Below, one piece after another: positions 24,811 through 38,240 of a DNA stretch of 64,000 bases (positions are counted from its first letter, which is position 1; each line of letters opens with the position of its first letter). A program made the translations under genes and the position numbers. A model generated the notes under the pieces. The model was not told where the DNA came from. It ran no database searches and saw only the letters and a list, made by a program, of their open reading frames with translations. Source of the DNA: Hedera helix (lineage: Eukaryota; Streptophyta; Magnoliopsida; Apiales; Araliaceae); NCBI GenBank assembly GCA_947179155.2, contig OX359281.1:43001467-43065466 (forward strand). Reading direction: 5' to 3'.

Positions 24811-26603
24811 TCCATTAAATTTTGTATATAAATAGCATTTTTAAGCAATCCTAAACATAGTTGGTAGAATAAAATAAGTTAATAAAAAATATTAGTGAAA
24901 CTTGTTAAGTTATAGGGGGTGTGGTGTAGGGTAAATTACCATTATGCCCTTGATCGACAGGAAAGCCTTGAATACTGGGGAGTCGGGAGTGAATAACTAT
25001 GACTCCTTTTAGGCTAGTAGATGTAGTGTCTTCTGTTTGGTTTTGATGTCCTCGCACTTGCCTCCCCTCGTGGCCTTCACAAAATGGGAGTCTAGAGATT
25101 TGGATATTTTGTTGTATTTTTTTTATTTTTAAATATTGTTATGATAGCAAAAGAAATGACTTATAAGATAACGTGTTAAAATATAATTAATTAATAATTT
25201 ATCATATATAAATGAATTTAGTAATAATAATCAATTACATTATTATGTGTTCATCTTTTGTAATTATTTTTATTATTATTTTTCAAAATGCTAGTCATCA
25301 AGAAGATTCTGGTTGGTAATCCAATTAAATTATAGACTTCGGCTATCTGTTTTTATGGTAAAAAGTATTTTCAATTTTTTTTTTTTGAATAAATGATCAA
25401 CCATTATTTAAATGAGATAATTGGTATCCCAGTGTTATAATTTACTCCATCTGTCTCATAAAAAAATGAATTATATACAATTTTAGAAAAAATAAGAGAT
25501 TTAAAAATAAAAAAAAGAGAGTATTAATTAAGTTTTATTTGTACCCATAGTAAACCTTACGTACGTATGTTATACAACAATATCTTTTTTTTAAAAATAA
25601 ATAAATTATAATTAGTTCAGTTTGACTTTTTATTAATTATATACATATATACATATATACATATAATTTTATATATCTCATTACTATTGCCACAAATCCT
25701 GTAGTGAATTCAACTCTATTGTCTGTGTCTTAATGGTAAAAGAATGAACCGGTCCTTGTCCGTAGCCGGGATTTCATTATTTTAGAATATCATATGTTCA
25801 GTTATTCTATAGTTTATACAACTTTTAAAATAATTACAAATAATTGCTTATTATATATAACACGGATTTAACACGCATATTTACGTTGAATAATTCAAAA
25901 CCTATATTGTATGACACTCACTCCGCTTCAAAACGATTTTGATTCAGCTGGCAAAGGTTTTTTTTTAATTTTTTTTAAATAATTTATTTTTTTCTTTCTA
26001 TTTTAAAAGTAAAGATACATCTTGTCTTTTAAGTCAATTTGTAAGATCTGAACTTTAAAATTAATGTGAATTTCTTTACAAATATTAAATGACAATGTAC
26101 ATGTAGTACTCTTAATTAGCTATTATCTATTAATTATAATTATTTGTATTAAAATTAAATAATTTCTTATTGATTTTAAATTTTAAGATTTTCACACTGC
26201 AAAAAATCAAAATTTATATTTAATTTTACATAGGAGGGAATAGTAATTTTAAAAACTATACGATAATCTAAAAACAGTTCTACTTCTTTTCTCTCTCTAT
26301 ATTTTTTTGTTATATCATAATTTACAAAGAAAATATTACTTCTTTACATATTAAAAATTGTCTTAAATATTCAACTATACAAATATGTATTACTGGAAAT
26401 TTGAGGAAAACAACTTGTTGTACACAATAGCCAAGACAAAATTTTAATATTAAGAAAATGGTCTTAAGAGTTTAATTATTTGCACATCTATTTAATATCT
26501 ATATATATAATAAATAAGATAAAATCATCGTATAATTCTAAATTTTAAGAGAATTCCTTCAATCCTAAAATTTAGTATTAATAAATCCTAACTATAATAT
26601 ATA

Positions 26604-26654
<51 letters not shown>

Positions 26655-27279
26655 CATAAAATAATCTCTCAATTTACGAGACCCTACAACCCTAAAATGT
26701 AGGTATGGAAACCTAAAATTTAGTAAGAAAAACTATATTTATCAATTATTTAATTTAAAAATCTTTTCATCTATATTTTTACTATTATAATTATCTACTT
26801 ATCATTATCTCTTATTCTTATATATTTTTAAATTTAGTTAGTATTTTTAAAAATTCATATTATTAATAACAACAATATTTTATTATATAATAACTTTTAT
26901 TATTAAATTATATAAGTATAATTATTTGAGTTTAATTAAGATTTTATTATTATATAAATAAATGAACATAGGAATATAGAAATAAATAAATTATTTTAAT
27001 GAAAAATACTAATATTTATATTATATAAGTACAAGAATTATTACTACAGATTTTTAAATTTATTTAATTTTCACTAATAATTAATTATATATTATTAGTT
27101 AAATAAAATATTTTAAAAGATTTTTTTTATAAATAAAAATTATTGTACACAATATTAATCTATTATTAATATAATTAATATAATATAATATAAAAAACAT
27201 AAATAATGCAATAATTTTATAACAAAATAAAATATGGGATGATGAGCTAGTTGATGATAATTAAATTGAGAAAAACAAA
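24811..27279. other. Intergenic AT-rich region
   Basis: No gene is seen. It includes an (ATA)n run at 26608-26651 and Stowaway-like single ends near 25445 and 25917. Confidence 0.5.
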
Positions 27280-27287
27280 GCTCGAAA

Positions 27288-29331
27288 TAGGGGTGTAAAT
27301 TGATATAAATGAATCCGAATACAATAGTATCCGTATTCGAAAAATCAATTCGCTATCCCTATTTGTATCCGGTATTCGGCAAATTTTAAAAATTTTATTT
27401 GTATCCGGTATTCGAAATAATATCTGAATACGGATAATATCCGTTTTCGTTTATTTTATTCGAATAAACAGATTATTCGAATATTCGGGTATCCGAATTC
27501 GTTTATCAGTCACCTAATATAAAATTCATTCAAATTATTTCCAAAAAATAAAGAAAAAATTGAATAATTACTCATAACCAACCACAATTTAAAATTTAAA
27601 CCATATATATTAATGAATGAATGTTAATTTATTTATTTTTAATAAATACAATAATCAATGCTCAAAATTATAATTTAAATAAGTTTTCATTATTTTTGAA
27701 ATCCTAAATTCAAAATAAATGCTCTACTTATTAATGTTTAGATGTCTATTATTAAGTAAATATTCATTTTATATGTTAATTTGAAGTAATAATGTAATGT
27801 GTATGAATATTTATAATCTATAATTATAACATTTAAATAACATTTATAACACTTGTTAAATAATAAATTTTAGATATATTATAACACAATATATAACTAG
27901 AATAAGGAAAAAAAATAATGAGTTTTAAAGTATAGTTCTTAATGACTGAATTTTAATTTATTTATTTTTAATTAATACTATAATCAATGCTCTAAATTAC
28001 AATTCAAATAAGTTTTCATTATTTTTGAAATCTTAAATTCGTAATGAATGCTCTACTTATTAATTGTTTAAATGTCCATTAATAAGTAGATATTCATTTT
28101 ATGTGTTAATTTGTAATAATGTAATATGTGTGAATATTTATAATCTATAATTATAACATTTAAATGACATTTATAACACTTGTTAAATAATAAATTTTAG
28201 ATATATTATAACATAATATATAACTAGAATAAGGAGGGAAAAATAATGAGTTTTAAAGTATGGTTTATTAATGAATAATTGTTAATTTATTTATTTTTAA
28301 TAAATACAATAATCATTGCTCTAAACTATATTTCAAATAAATTTTTATTATTTTTAAAATCCTAAATTCAAAATGAATGCTCTACTTATTAATGTTTAGA
28401 TGGTCATTTTATGTGTTAATTTGGAATAATACTGTAGTGTATATAAATATTTATAATTTATAATCATAGCATTTAAATAATATTTATATCACTTGTTAAA
28501 TGATGTATTTTAGATATATTGTAACACTATATATAACTAGAATAAAGGAAAAAAATAACAAGTTTTAAAGTATAGTTCATTAATGAACAAATATTTATTT
28601 ATTTATTTTTAATAAATATAATAATCAATACTCTCAATTACAATTCAAATAAGTTTTCATTATTTTTGAAATCCTAAATTTCAAAATGAATGTTCTACTT
28701 ATTAAAATTTAGATATTTATTAATAAGTTGATGTCCATTTTATGTGTTTAAAGTAATACTGTAGTGTGTATAAATATTTATAATCTATAATTATAATATT
28801 TAAATGATATTTATAACATTTATAACACTTGTTAAATGATCCAAAAATTATATTTTAACGCTTGTTAAATGATAAATTTTTGATATTTTAACTTTATAAT
28901 AATAAAAATTCATTAACTATATACTTAAATCAAGTTATTTTAGTTTATTAATATTATAATAAAAGTGTTATTTCCTATTTTTTAGAAGTGAAATGATATA
29001 TTTTAAAAATAATTTTCGTATGATAGTGAAAATTAATTATTATATAAGGAAGACCACTTAAAAAAATTTATTTTGTTATATATATATATATTCGGATACA
29101 AATTCTGGATACGGATTCGAATTCTGATATTGAATTCTGGATATTCGTTATCTACCAGATATATTTACGATCGAATATTAAACGAATACGAATACGCCTA
29201 TATTCGTATTCGTATCAATTTATTTATAAATACTTAGATATATTAATTTTTTTCTAAATGTAAATAATATTTATTTTTTTAAATACAAATACAGACAAAT
29301 ATAAAATTTTCAATCATCATTTACAGCCCTA
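27288..29331. mobile_element. Non-autonomous hAT-like element with internal tandem array, 2044 bp
   Basis: The left end TAGGGGTGTAAAT and right end ATTTACAGCCCTA form an inverted repeat. Imperfect 8-bp duplications GCTCGAAA (27280-27287) and GCTCCAAC (29332-29339) flank it, as expected for an old hAT insertion. Both subterminal zones (27300-27510 and 29085-29220) are full of CGAATA / TATCCG repeats, as in many plant hAT elements. The interior consists of four tandem copies of an about 0.32-kb unit. No transposase is encoded. Confidence 0.7.
27611..28840 (+). repeat. Four tandem copies of an about 320-bp AT-rich unit
   Basis: Copies begin near 27611, 27939, 28267 and 28579. Each carries TTAATTTATTTATTTTTAAT, ATAATCAATGCTC, AAATAAGTTTTCATTATTTT, TGCTCTACTTATTAATG, AACACTTGTTAAAT and AATGAGTTTTAAAGTAT blocks in the same order. 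The array fills the centre of the surrounding hAT-like element. Confidence 0.8.
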
Positions 29332-29928
29332 GCTCCAACCCAAAATCGTTTGAAATCGTAAAATACGAGCAAGACAGCAAACGAACATTAATAAATTAAT
29401 AAGATAATGGAAGTACGTAGTTGCAACTTGCACGTTGGCCAATTGACTTCAAAAAAAAAATATAAAAATTATAGAATCTCTACTTTTATAAACAACCATT
29501 ATTTTTTTTTCATTTAATAATGTTAAAATAATAATTATATTATTAAAATAATAAATATTGTTAAAAGTTTGAAATATAATTAAAAGAAATACAAAAGTGT
29601 CAATAAATATATACTTGCGCGGACAAAATAAATATTATTCTGACATTATTAATTATGATTTTTTGATTGTTAATAATATTATAGTAATAATTAAAATTTT
29701 AAACTAATAAGGATCGTTAAAAATTTAAAACATTATTAAAAATTTTAAATGTGACTTAAATTAATATAAAAATATCGTAAAATATATATTTGTTACGTTA
29801 TTTTTTCATAAATCAATTAAGAGAAGCAACTAATTAATACGTCTATCAATCCTTCTACACTTGAGCAATAATTGATGATAAAATAATAGTAATAATTTGG
29901 TAAACAACAATTGTCTGACTTTTGGCCC

Positions 29929-29935
29929 TATAAAT
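29929..29935 (+). promoter_or_regulatory. TATA box of the HAK5-type gene
   Basis: TATAAAT lies 97 bases before the start codon in the context GGCCCTATAAATTC. It is the only good TATA motif with GC-containing flanks here, implying a leader of about 65 bases. Confidence 0.55.
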
Positions 29936-30025
29936 TCTGAATGATGAAACACAAATGAAGACAATGCAACAAACTAAGAGCTACTAGCCATTTCTTCTAG
30001 TTTTTTATTTGCCTGCAGAAGAAAA

Positions 30026-32495
30026 ATGGTTGACTCTACGGTAGTCCACGAGATGCAAACTAGTAGTGAAGGAGTTGGAGTGACGGAAACCGCCATCGCC
30101 GCCACCGACAACCCTCATAAGGAGACGATGACTGGCCGTAAAGTGTCGTGGGCGAAGCTCCGGCGTGTAGACTCCCTCAACCTGGAAGCTGGAAGAGTTT
30201 CTTTTGGTTCCTCCCATGCTAAAAACTCCAAGGTCTAGCTACCTAGTATTTCTTCTTCTTCTCCCATTTTATTTATTTATTTATTAATATTTTTTCTAAT
30301 TAGTTATACTGGGTATATAATATCAATATTACTTTTCTAAAATTTATTTAAAAGATGAAAAGTAAGAGCGAATTGGAGTAAATTTGTTGAAAAGACAAGA
30401 GATCCAGGAACAAATTGGGGTTTAGTATTTAGGGATAATATGAAAAAAGTAATTAAAGACTTTTTTCTTGAAATCTATTAACTACAAATAAAAATGTTCA
30501 AAATTCTCTCTATAAAAATACAGATAAAAATAAACTGAAGGATTAGAGTTTAAACTAGCCTATGTTACATGAATTTGGATGGAATATTCCGTTAGACTCA
30601 GATGAACTGTGTAATGGGACATAGTGTTTTAAAAAGTGTGATACAAATACTTCTTAATTTTTCAATTATCACACTATAATAAAGTGACAAATATATATTT
30701 ATTCTCTTATTCAAGTGTCATACACAAGTATTTTAGGATAAAGTAAAGATTCTATATAGCATAGTAGCTAGCCAGCTTGGCAGAAATACTAATGGATAAA
30801 AAAAATTAAGTTCTAACTATCTAATTAACATAATAATATCAAAAATTTATGAAAGCTTTAAGTTGATGGTATATCTATAAACATTAACAAAATCTTTATT
30901 TTTTTTACATTAATTATAATTTATATAAGGTGCATGTGCAGGCAAATTGGAGCAGGACATTGAACTTGGCATTTCAGTGCTTAGGAGTAATATACGGAGA
31001 CATCGGAACGTCTCCATTGTACGTGTTTTCTAGCACTTTTCCCGACGGAATTCACAACACCGACGATGTACTTGGGGTGCTCTCCCTCATTATTTACACT
31101 GTAGTCCTTATCCCCCTTCTCAAGTATGTCTTCATTGTTTTGCGGGCCAACGACAATGGCGATGGTAATTTGCTTTATTTTATTTATTTCACTAATTATA
31201 TGCTTCACAAACATAACGAATGGAAAATACCCTTGCCGGTGTTTAATTTTTCAAATTTAATAGATAATTGTGACAAACATTTTAAAGTCAATGTCAGAAT
31301 TTTATGGACATGAGGAGATAGTTTTAAGGATTAGTCATTATTTTATGATCCATCATACTAGGTTCAACTTATATATATACGTATTATAAAATACTTCTTC
31401 TGTTTATTAAAGAAAACAAAAAAATAAAAAATCCCATTTGCTAAAAAAAAATAAAAAATTATCAACTTATCATAATTTCTCCATTTTATAAAAGATGATT
31501 TAAGTACACTTTTTACATAATATTAGAAAAATAAAAATATTAGAGAATATAAATAAATTCTCATTTTATTCACAGTAAACCTCATATATGTACACTAAAG
31601 ATTTTTTTCTGGAGTACTATTTTTTTTTTAAAATTCTGTCTTAAATTTGAATGACGTTCTTTAAACATATTTTTAGATTTTTTTGGCTTGCACTTCAATC
31701 ATCTTTTATGATGCGGATAGAGTAATTCTTTTGTTGATAGTATAATTAAATTGTCGTATTGTTCTTGTCATTACCATTTCAGTATCATGTCATTAGTATT
31801 AAAATAAAGACACTTGATAAATTTCTGGGTAAACATGACATAAAACTGCATCTCTGAAGTCGGTAAAGTTTTATAAATGATCTTTTTTCAAAAGAGAGGG
31901 ATCCTCGTAACTAGGTATCTAAAATATTGGAGTCATTAATGTAATATTTTTTTGAGCATGCATGTTAATATGCTATTTATAATCAAGATCATCAATTATA
32001 TACCACACATGCATAAACCATGCGCAGGTGGAACATTTGCTCTATATTCTTTGATCTGCCGGTATGCGAAGGTGAGCTTAATTCCAAATGAACAACCAGA
32101 GGATAGGGAGCTATCAAATTATAGACTTGACACTCCATCTAACCAATTGAGAAGGGCTCAAAAGTTCAAAAACATGCTTGAGACCAGTAAGACTGCCAAA
32201 GTTCTACTTTTTCTGGTAACCATCCTCGGGACTTCCATGCTTATTGGTGATGGTGTGCTAACTCCATGCATCTCAGGTAAATTAATAATTTATTTATTAG
32301 TTTGAATTAATTTATGTACCCTACTTATTGTTATCTGCTTTAATGTTAATGCAGTCATATCAGCAGTAGGTGGGATCAACTCCCTTGGCCAAGGTACTTG
32401 ACACTCATAAATCCATCTTTGTCTACTACTCTCTTTCCTTTCTCCCATCTCATCGCTCCTAATTTCTCTCCTTCCTAATTAGCTTTCTCATTTAC

Positions 32496-32565
<70 letters not shown>

Positions 32566-35500
32566 ATATTAGAAATTAATTCTAGGGGTAGTACTAATTG
32601 ATCGTGCATGTTTAACCTCGATAACTAATTCTTCATGCATGATTTTTCAGATGCTGTTGTCGGAATTTCAGTTGCAATATTGGTGATTCTCTTCTCAGTT
32701 CAAAGATTTGGGACTGATAAAGTGGGATACACATTTGCCCCTATCATTGTATTGTGGTTTGCATGCATTGGGGTAATTGGCGTCTACAGCTTAGTCAAAT
32801 ATGAATCCGGTGTGTTGCGTGCATTTAATCCAAAATACATTGTAGATTACTTCAGAAGAAATGGTACAAAAGGATGGATCTCACTTGGAGGAGTTGTTTT
32901 AGCGGTTACAGGTGAGATCCTAGACTATGTTTGTTTATAAAAAATGTATTTAGGATTGAACTATTTGTATTAATTTAACATTATTTCGGACTATTTTATT
33001 CCATGATGAGTGATTATTAATCCCTCAATATTGGACTATTAGTCCCATAAGTAATAGCTTAAAATGAGAGGGACTATTAATCTCAAATTCATAATGGGAT
33101 TATATAATCACTCATAAATAGCCTTAAGAATGATAAAAAAATAGTACATAAGACTATTTAAAGGACTATTAATCCCTTATCATAGAATAAAATAGTCCGA
33201 AATAGTGTTAAATTAATATAAATAATCTAATCCTAATTATAATTTTTGTAAATAAACATGACCTTAGAGCCTAGTTAGTACTTTTATTCTTTAATTTCTA
33301 CTACCAATGAATGTTAATTTTGCTACAACCAAATCGAATTCAAATATGCTATCACATATGTTGTTTCATCTTTTGTATTGCACATAACATATAATTTTCT
33401 ATTCAACTATGTGACACACGGTGCAACAACAGAATTAAATTTATTCTGTTGTCGTATTGCCTATCTCATATGTTGTCCCACTCTTATATATTGTTGCCAT
33501 CTAATTGTTATCGGTTTACATGCAACTATTTTGTAAATGATTTTTTTTTTTTTACGTAAAGAGTAATACATGAAATGTGATAACAGATCACGAGACTACA
33601 AGAAATACGACGACAAATTTAATTTCCACTAGATTTAAAACTTATTTCATCCAAAGATTGGGCTATGCCAACAATCGGGGATAAGTCAATTTCTATCTCA
33701 TAAAAGTGTATATAATATTATAATACTAAGATTCAAGAAAATTTACCCAGAAAGTACATCTCCTAGAAATTGAATTAGGCTTCATCAATACTAATTTCTT
33801 GCAGTAATTTATCTCTCTCCTAGCTCATGACTAGTTACTTTAGTTGCTACTATTAGTTTATAATAATTCATTGCATATGAATTTGCAGGTACCGAAGCCA
33901 TGTTTGCTGACATCGGCCATTTCAGCGTACTGGCTGTCCAGGTAAGTTTGTTACTTGCTAGTTTCATATTTACTTTGGTAACTGTTTTCGCTTTGAAAAA
34001 AGTAAAAGCAAAATTGATTTTGGTGCCAAAAATGTGAAAACACGATAAAATAGACAAGTCTACGTGCATACATAACATTTAAGCACAAAATTAAACATTA
34101 CATCCATTTTAACCAACAAAAAATGAGGCATGACACAGATTTCAATGTCATGACCCCTTTTTTTAATGATTAAGTTGGATATAGTGTTTGGATGTTATGT
34201 ACTTATTCCAAAAAAAATTATTTTTTCAATTCTGGTAATATAAGGAGCCATTCCAACTTTAATAAAATCCAAGCATCGAACATTGTTAACAACGAAATTT
34301 TAAACTCTATCTCTTTATAAAAAGAAATAAAACTAAAATTAAAATAAAATCATCAAACAATATTTTCTGATTTTCGTTTTCATAGTAAAAGTAGGTAAAA
34401 CTAAAAACAAAAATAAGAAGTAAAAATAGTTATCAAATGAGCCCTACATTTTTATTTCAATTTTACAAAAAGAGTCTCACTTACAAAAAAAAAATCTCAC
34501 CAACAAAATACAAATATTAAAGTTAAATTATTATTCCAGGTTTAACCATAAAGTAATATGTTGGCATTGTAAAAAAAAAAAATGATAAGAAACTTAAGGA
34601 CATTGTGTTATTTTTTATTACTCAATTTTGTGAAACAAAACTTTTTGACAAATGAAACTATTTTATTTTTTTCATTATTTTTTGTATGTACATGATCACA
34701 GATTAGCTTCTCTGGAATAGTGCTGCCTGCAATACTATCTGCTTATGTTGGACAAGCTGCATACCTCGTCAAATTCCCTGGTCATGTGCATAATGTTTTC
34801 TACGATTCTATTCCAGGCTAGTACTTTAACTCAAACTCATATTTTATTATTTAGCAACTTAAGAACTAAAATTATTATTAGTAAAAATAACTAATTATCC
34901 GAAACTAACTATCCGAAGTTTATAACCAATTATAAAAAGTAGACTGTGTTTGATAATTTACATTTGAAATCTACATAAAGTCACTTTTTTTTATGGAAAT
35001 AATGAAGTAATTAGAAACTCCAGTTTGATACTTCAAATTATTGTCGAAATCTAATAATCAACTTTGACCAAGTATACTTTTACTTTCAATTTATTTTAAT
35101 TGTTCCACCCATTAACTCTCTCTACTTCTCAAAACGTTTCCTCTAAGAATTTACAATTTAAATAAGTGATAAGTAATTTATTTAATATCAAACACTTTTT
35201 ACTTTTTTATTAATTTTAAGTACTTTTTCATTACCAAATACAAACTACTTTTTAAAATCACTTATAAACAGCATAATAGTAATCAGAATCAATAATCACA
35301 TTACCGATCACAAACATGCTCTTATTCAAACTATATATGTACGTGTATATGCAGATTCCATTTACTGGCCAGTGTTTGTTATTGCGGTTGCTGCTGCCAT
35401 AATTGCGAGCCAAGCTATCATATCTGGAGCTTTTGCAATTATCTCGCAATCCTTGAGTCTAGGTTGCTTCCCAAGGGTGAAAATAGTTCATACCTCTGCA

Positions 35501-37242
35501 AAGTATGAGGGTCAAGTTTACATCCCTGAGATCAACAACATGCTTATGATTGCTTGCGTTATAGTTACATTAGGTTTCAGGACCACTGAGAAGATCGGCA
35601 ATGCCTACGGTAATTAACTAGAGATCAACATCAAAATTCAATTAATTATATTAAAGAGTTAGTTTTTAAGCCAACTAGACATAATGACATAGTAAATAAT
35701 GGCAATTTCACGAGTATTTGTGCACTGAAAAGCCAATAAAAAAAAGTTGGAGGATATATTATTTCAAAATAATTTTGTGTGCACTAACAGAGAGAAAATA
35801 GTATGTCAATCCTTTTATATGGATCAATGTTGTAGGACTCATGTACTATTTTCTCTTTGTTAGCGTACAAATGTTAGTTCACAATTATACACTGACAAAT
35901 TCTGCTACACTCAATAAGACAGAACGACAAATTCCACAAATAATTACAACTTCAAGAGTTTGTTTTTAAACTGTGTTTAGTCGGCCGAAAGGCCAGTAGA
36001 AAAAAGTTTGAGGATATATCATTTTACATAGAGAAAATAGTATGTGAGCTCTACTATCTGAATCAGTGTTGTAGGACTCAAATACATTTTTCCCTTCATT
36101 AGCATAAAACTATTGGTGCATTTAGCAGTACTCATCATTTTATTGAATATTGTTGCATTCTTTTAGGAATTGCTGTTGTAGCTGTTATGGTGATCACAAC
36201 ATGTACGCTCATTGTTGTCATGCTTATCATATGGAAGACAAGCATATGGTGGATCGCCCTCTTCTTTCTGGTATTTGGTTCTATAGAGGGTGTATACCTA
36301 TCCTCTGTCCTGTACAAATTCAAAGAAGGAGGCTACCTTCCGCTCGCCTTTTCACTCATCCTAATGGCAGTAATGGGAACATGGCATTATGTACATAAAA
36401 AACGATACATGTTCGAGCTCAACAACAAGGTTTCCAGCGATTACATACGAGACCTAGCCTTAAACCCTGACATAAACAGAGTCCCTGGAATAGGACTTTT
36501 GTACTCTGAGCTTGTACAAGGCATTCCACCAATATTTCCCCATTTCATTGAAAACATACCATCTATACATTCAGTTCTAGTCCTAGTTTCTCTAAAATTT
36601 ATTCCAATAAGTAAAGTTTTATTAGAGGAGCGATTTTTGTTCAGGCATGTTGAGCCACGAGACTACAGAATATTTCGTTGTGTGGTGAGATACGGTTACA
36701 AGGATAAAATTGAGGGGCCTAAGGAGTTTGAACGCGAACTTGTGGAAAACTTAAAGGAATTCATCAGGCATGAACAGTTCATTATTGAAGCTGGAGTTGG
36801 AACTTTTGAGCCTGAAGAGCACGTATCAACCCTGCTTTCAGTACCTAAAGATGGGAAAACAAGAGTCTCACCGAGTTCTTCAGCTATAGTTCACACTGAA
36901 GAGTCAATGCAGCAACCAAAATCACCACCGCGTGTTTCTTCTTCAAATTCCATTAGGTCGTTTAACGTGGCTAGGTCGGCTAACAGTTCGAGCAGAATTG
37001 TTGCTGAGACTATTCAAGGAGTTGAAGAAGAGATGAAATATTTGCAGAAAGCGAAGGAGAGAGGTGTGGTTTATCTTTTGGGAGAAGCAGAAGTGGTGGC
37101 TAAACATGATTCGTCCTGGTTCAACAAGTTTGTTGTCAACTACGCGTATAGTTTTCTCAGGAAAAATTTCAGGCAAGGGGAGAAATCCATGCAGATTCCT
37201 CATACTAGGCTTCTGCGAGTTGGGATGACGTATGAAATATAG
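30026..37242 (+). CDS. HAK5: HAK5-type (KUP/HAK/KT cluster I) potassium transporter
   Basis: Nine exons join in phase: 30026-30232, 30942-31164, 32028-32276, 32355-32393, 32651-32911, 33889-33941, 34702-34816, 35355-35609 and 36167-37242. They encode 825 residues, close to the usual 780-830. Family marks are GVIYGDIGTSPLY (84-96), NDNGDGGTFALYSLICRYAK, IGDGVLTP (216-223), QRFGTDKVGY, GTEAMFADIGHFS, FYDSIPDSIYWP, CFPRVKIVHTSAKYEGQVYI and VPGIGLLYSELVQGIPP. The C-terminus ends VGMTYEI. The Ser-Trp-Lys-Leu plus DSLNLEAG N-terminus suits cluster I high-affinity plasma-membrane K+ uptake proteins induced by K+ starvation. Intron 7 has a GC donor. Exon 2 could begin 12 bases earlier at 30930, adding VHVQ. 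No disabling change is seen. Confidence 0.92.
31390..31732. mobile_element. Stowaway-like MITE in intron 2 of the HAK5-type gene
   Basis: It starts TACTTCTTCTGTTTATTAAAG and ends with TCTTTTATGATGCGGATAGAGTA minus a few bases; the second, reversed, is a TACTCTATCCGCATCATAAAAG-type end. The TACTYYNTCYG termini and an AT-rich middle fit a degraded Stowaway element. Fold-back pairing is only partial. Confidence 0.4.
32501..32563. repeat. (TA)n(GA)n compound microsatellite in intron 4 of the HAK gene
   Basis: About ten TA units followed by about 21 GA units. The duplicate copy at about 55720-55755 has the same arrangement but much shorter, so the locus has expanded or contracted since duplication. 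Confidence 0.95.
32922..33272. mobile_element. Palindromic MITE in intron 5 of the HAK gene (family copy 1)
   Basis: An almost complete inverted repeat: the left arm has ACATTATTTCGGACTATTTTA and the right arm, read on the other strand, ACACTATTTCGGACTATTTT. The ends share ATGTTTGTTTATAAAAAA and its inverse. Related copies sit at 52785-53130 and, inherited by duplication, at 61437-61786. Confidence 0.65.
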
Positions 37243-38240
37243 TTTGCAAAATGGGGACGAATAAATTGTAGTCAAAATGTGTGCTGTTATATAATTTGGT
37301 AAAATTGCTTTTAACGGGTGGATTTTGGAAGCGACTTAAATTAACCATTGAATATTTATCATATATAAGAAGTTTCCACCAAGACACGACGGCATCGAAG
37401 ATTGATAATATATATGTACATGTGTGTTAATATCATGTTCTTCTGTTTGTTAGTGTTTAGAAACTAAAGAATGAAGTTCTTGAAGGATGTGTTGAAGTGT
37501 TCAATTTCTATAGATTATGGATGTTTGCCTTTAACGAACCCTTTTCTCCTAAGAGTTGAAACGGAACGCATACCCTTTTTGAGGAGCAAAAGTGGAGCTT
37601 CACCAACAATTTCATACCCTTGATATATATTTGTGCGCGTACACACGTACTTGGGTTTTTATTGCTTGGATCGATAGACAATTGTGGACGAGAGATATCA
37701 AAATGTGGTCCATAAGTATGTAAGTAGGAAACGGATCTCTCTCTCACATGAATAGACTCACTATTCATGTGAAATGAACCATGTATTCGTTTTTATTTTA
37801 CTATAATTTTTTTTTCTTAGAACCTATGCTATTACAAATTTAGTAAGTCTAGGGATACAGTTTCAATCTCAAAGGCCTAGGGAAAAATAGGAAAAACTTA
37901 CCTCATCATGTGGCATCTCTTTTAAAATTTATTGAGAGATAGACTCGAATCTATGATCTTGCGTAGAAAACGCCTTACCTGTAAAACTATCACCTTTGGT
38001 CTTTGTTTCATTGTAGATGCCTTACCTCTAAACTATCACCTTTGGTCTTTGTTTCATGGTAGATGATGATGAAATGCCTTACCTCTAAACTATCACTTTG
38101 GTCTTTGTTTCATTGTAAAAGATGATGAAATATTAACAGTAATATTCAGCATTAAAATGTACCATGAGAAAATTTTACAAATAAAAGAGATGGGGGTGCA
38201 ACTTATGTATACAAATTATTGTAGGTTAGACCATTTAAAC
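37243..38240. other. HAK gene 3' region
   Basis: AATAAA near 37260 is a candidate poly(A) signal 18 bases after the stop. No gene follows. A short tandem array lies at 37968-38112, with three units containing CCTTACCTCTAAACTATCAC then TTTGGTCTTTGTTTCATTGT, about 55-65 bp each. Confidence 0.5.

Noticed and set aside
30005..30217. Minus-strand frame over HAK exon 1
   Set aside because: Shadow of the plus-strand first exon.
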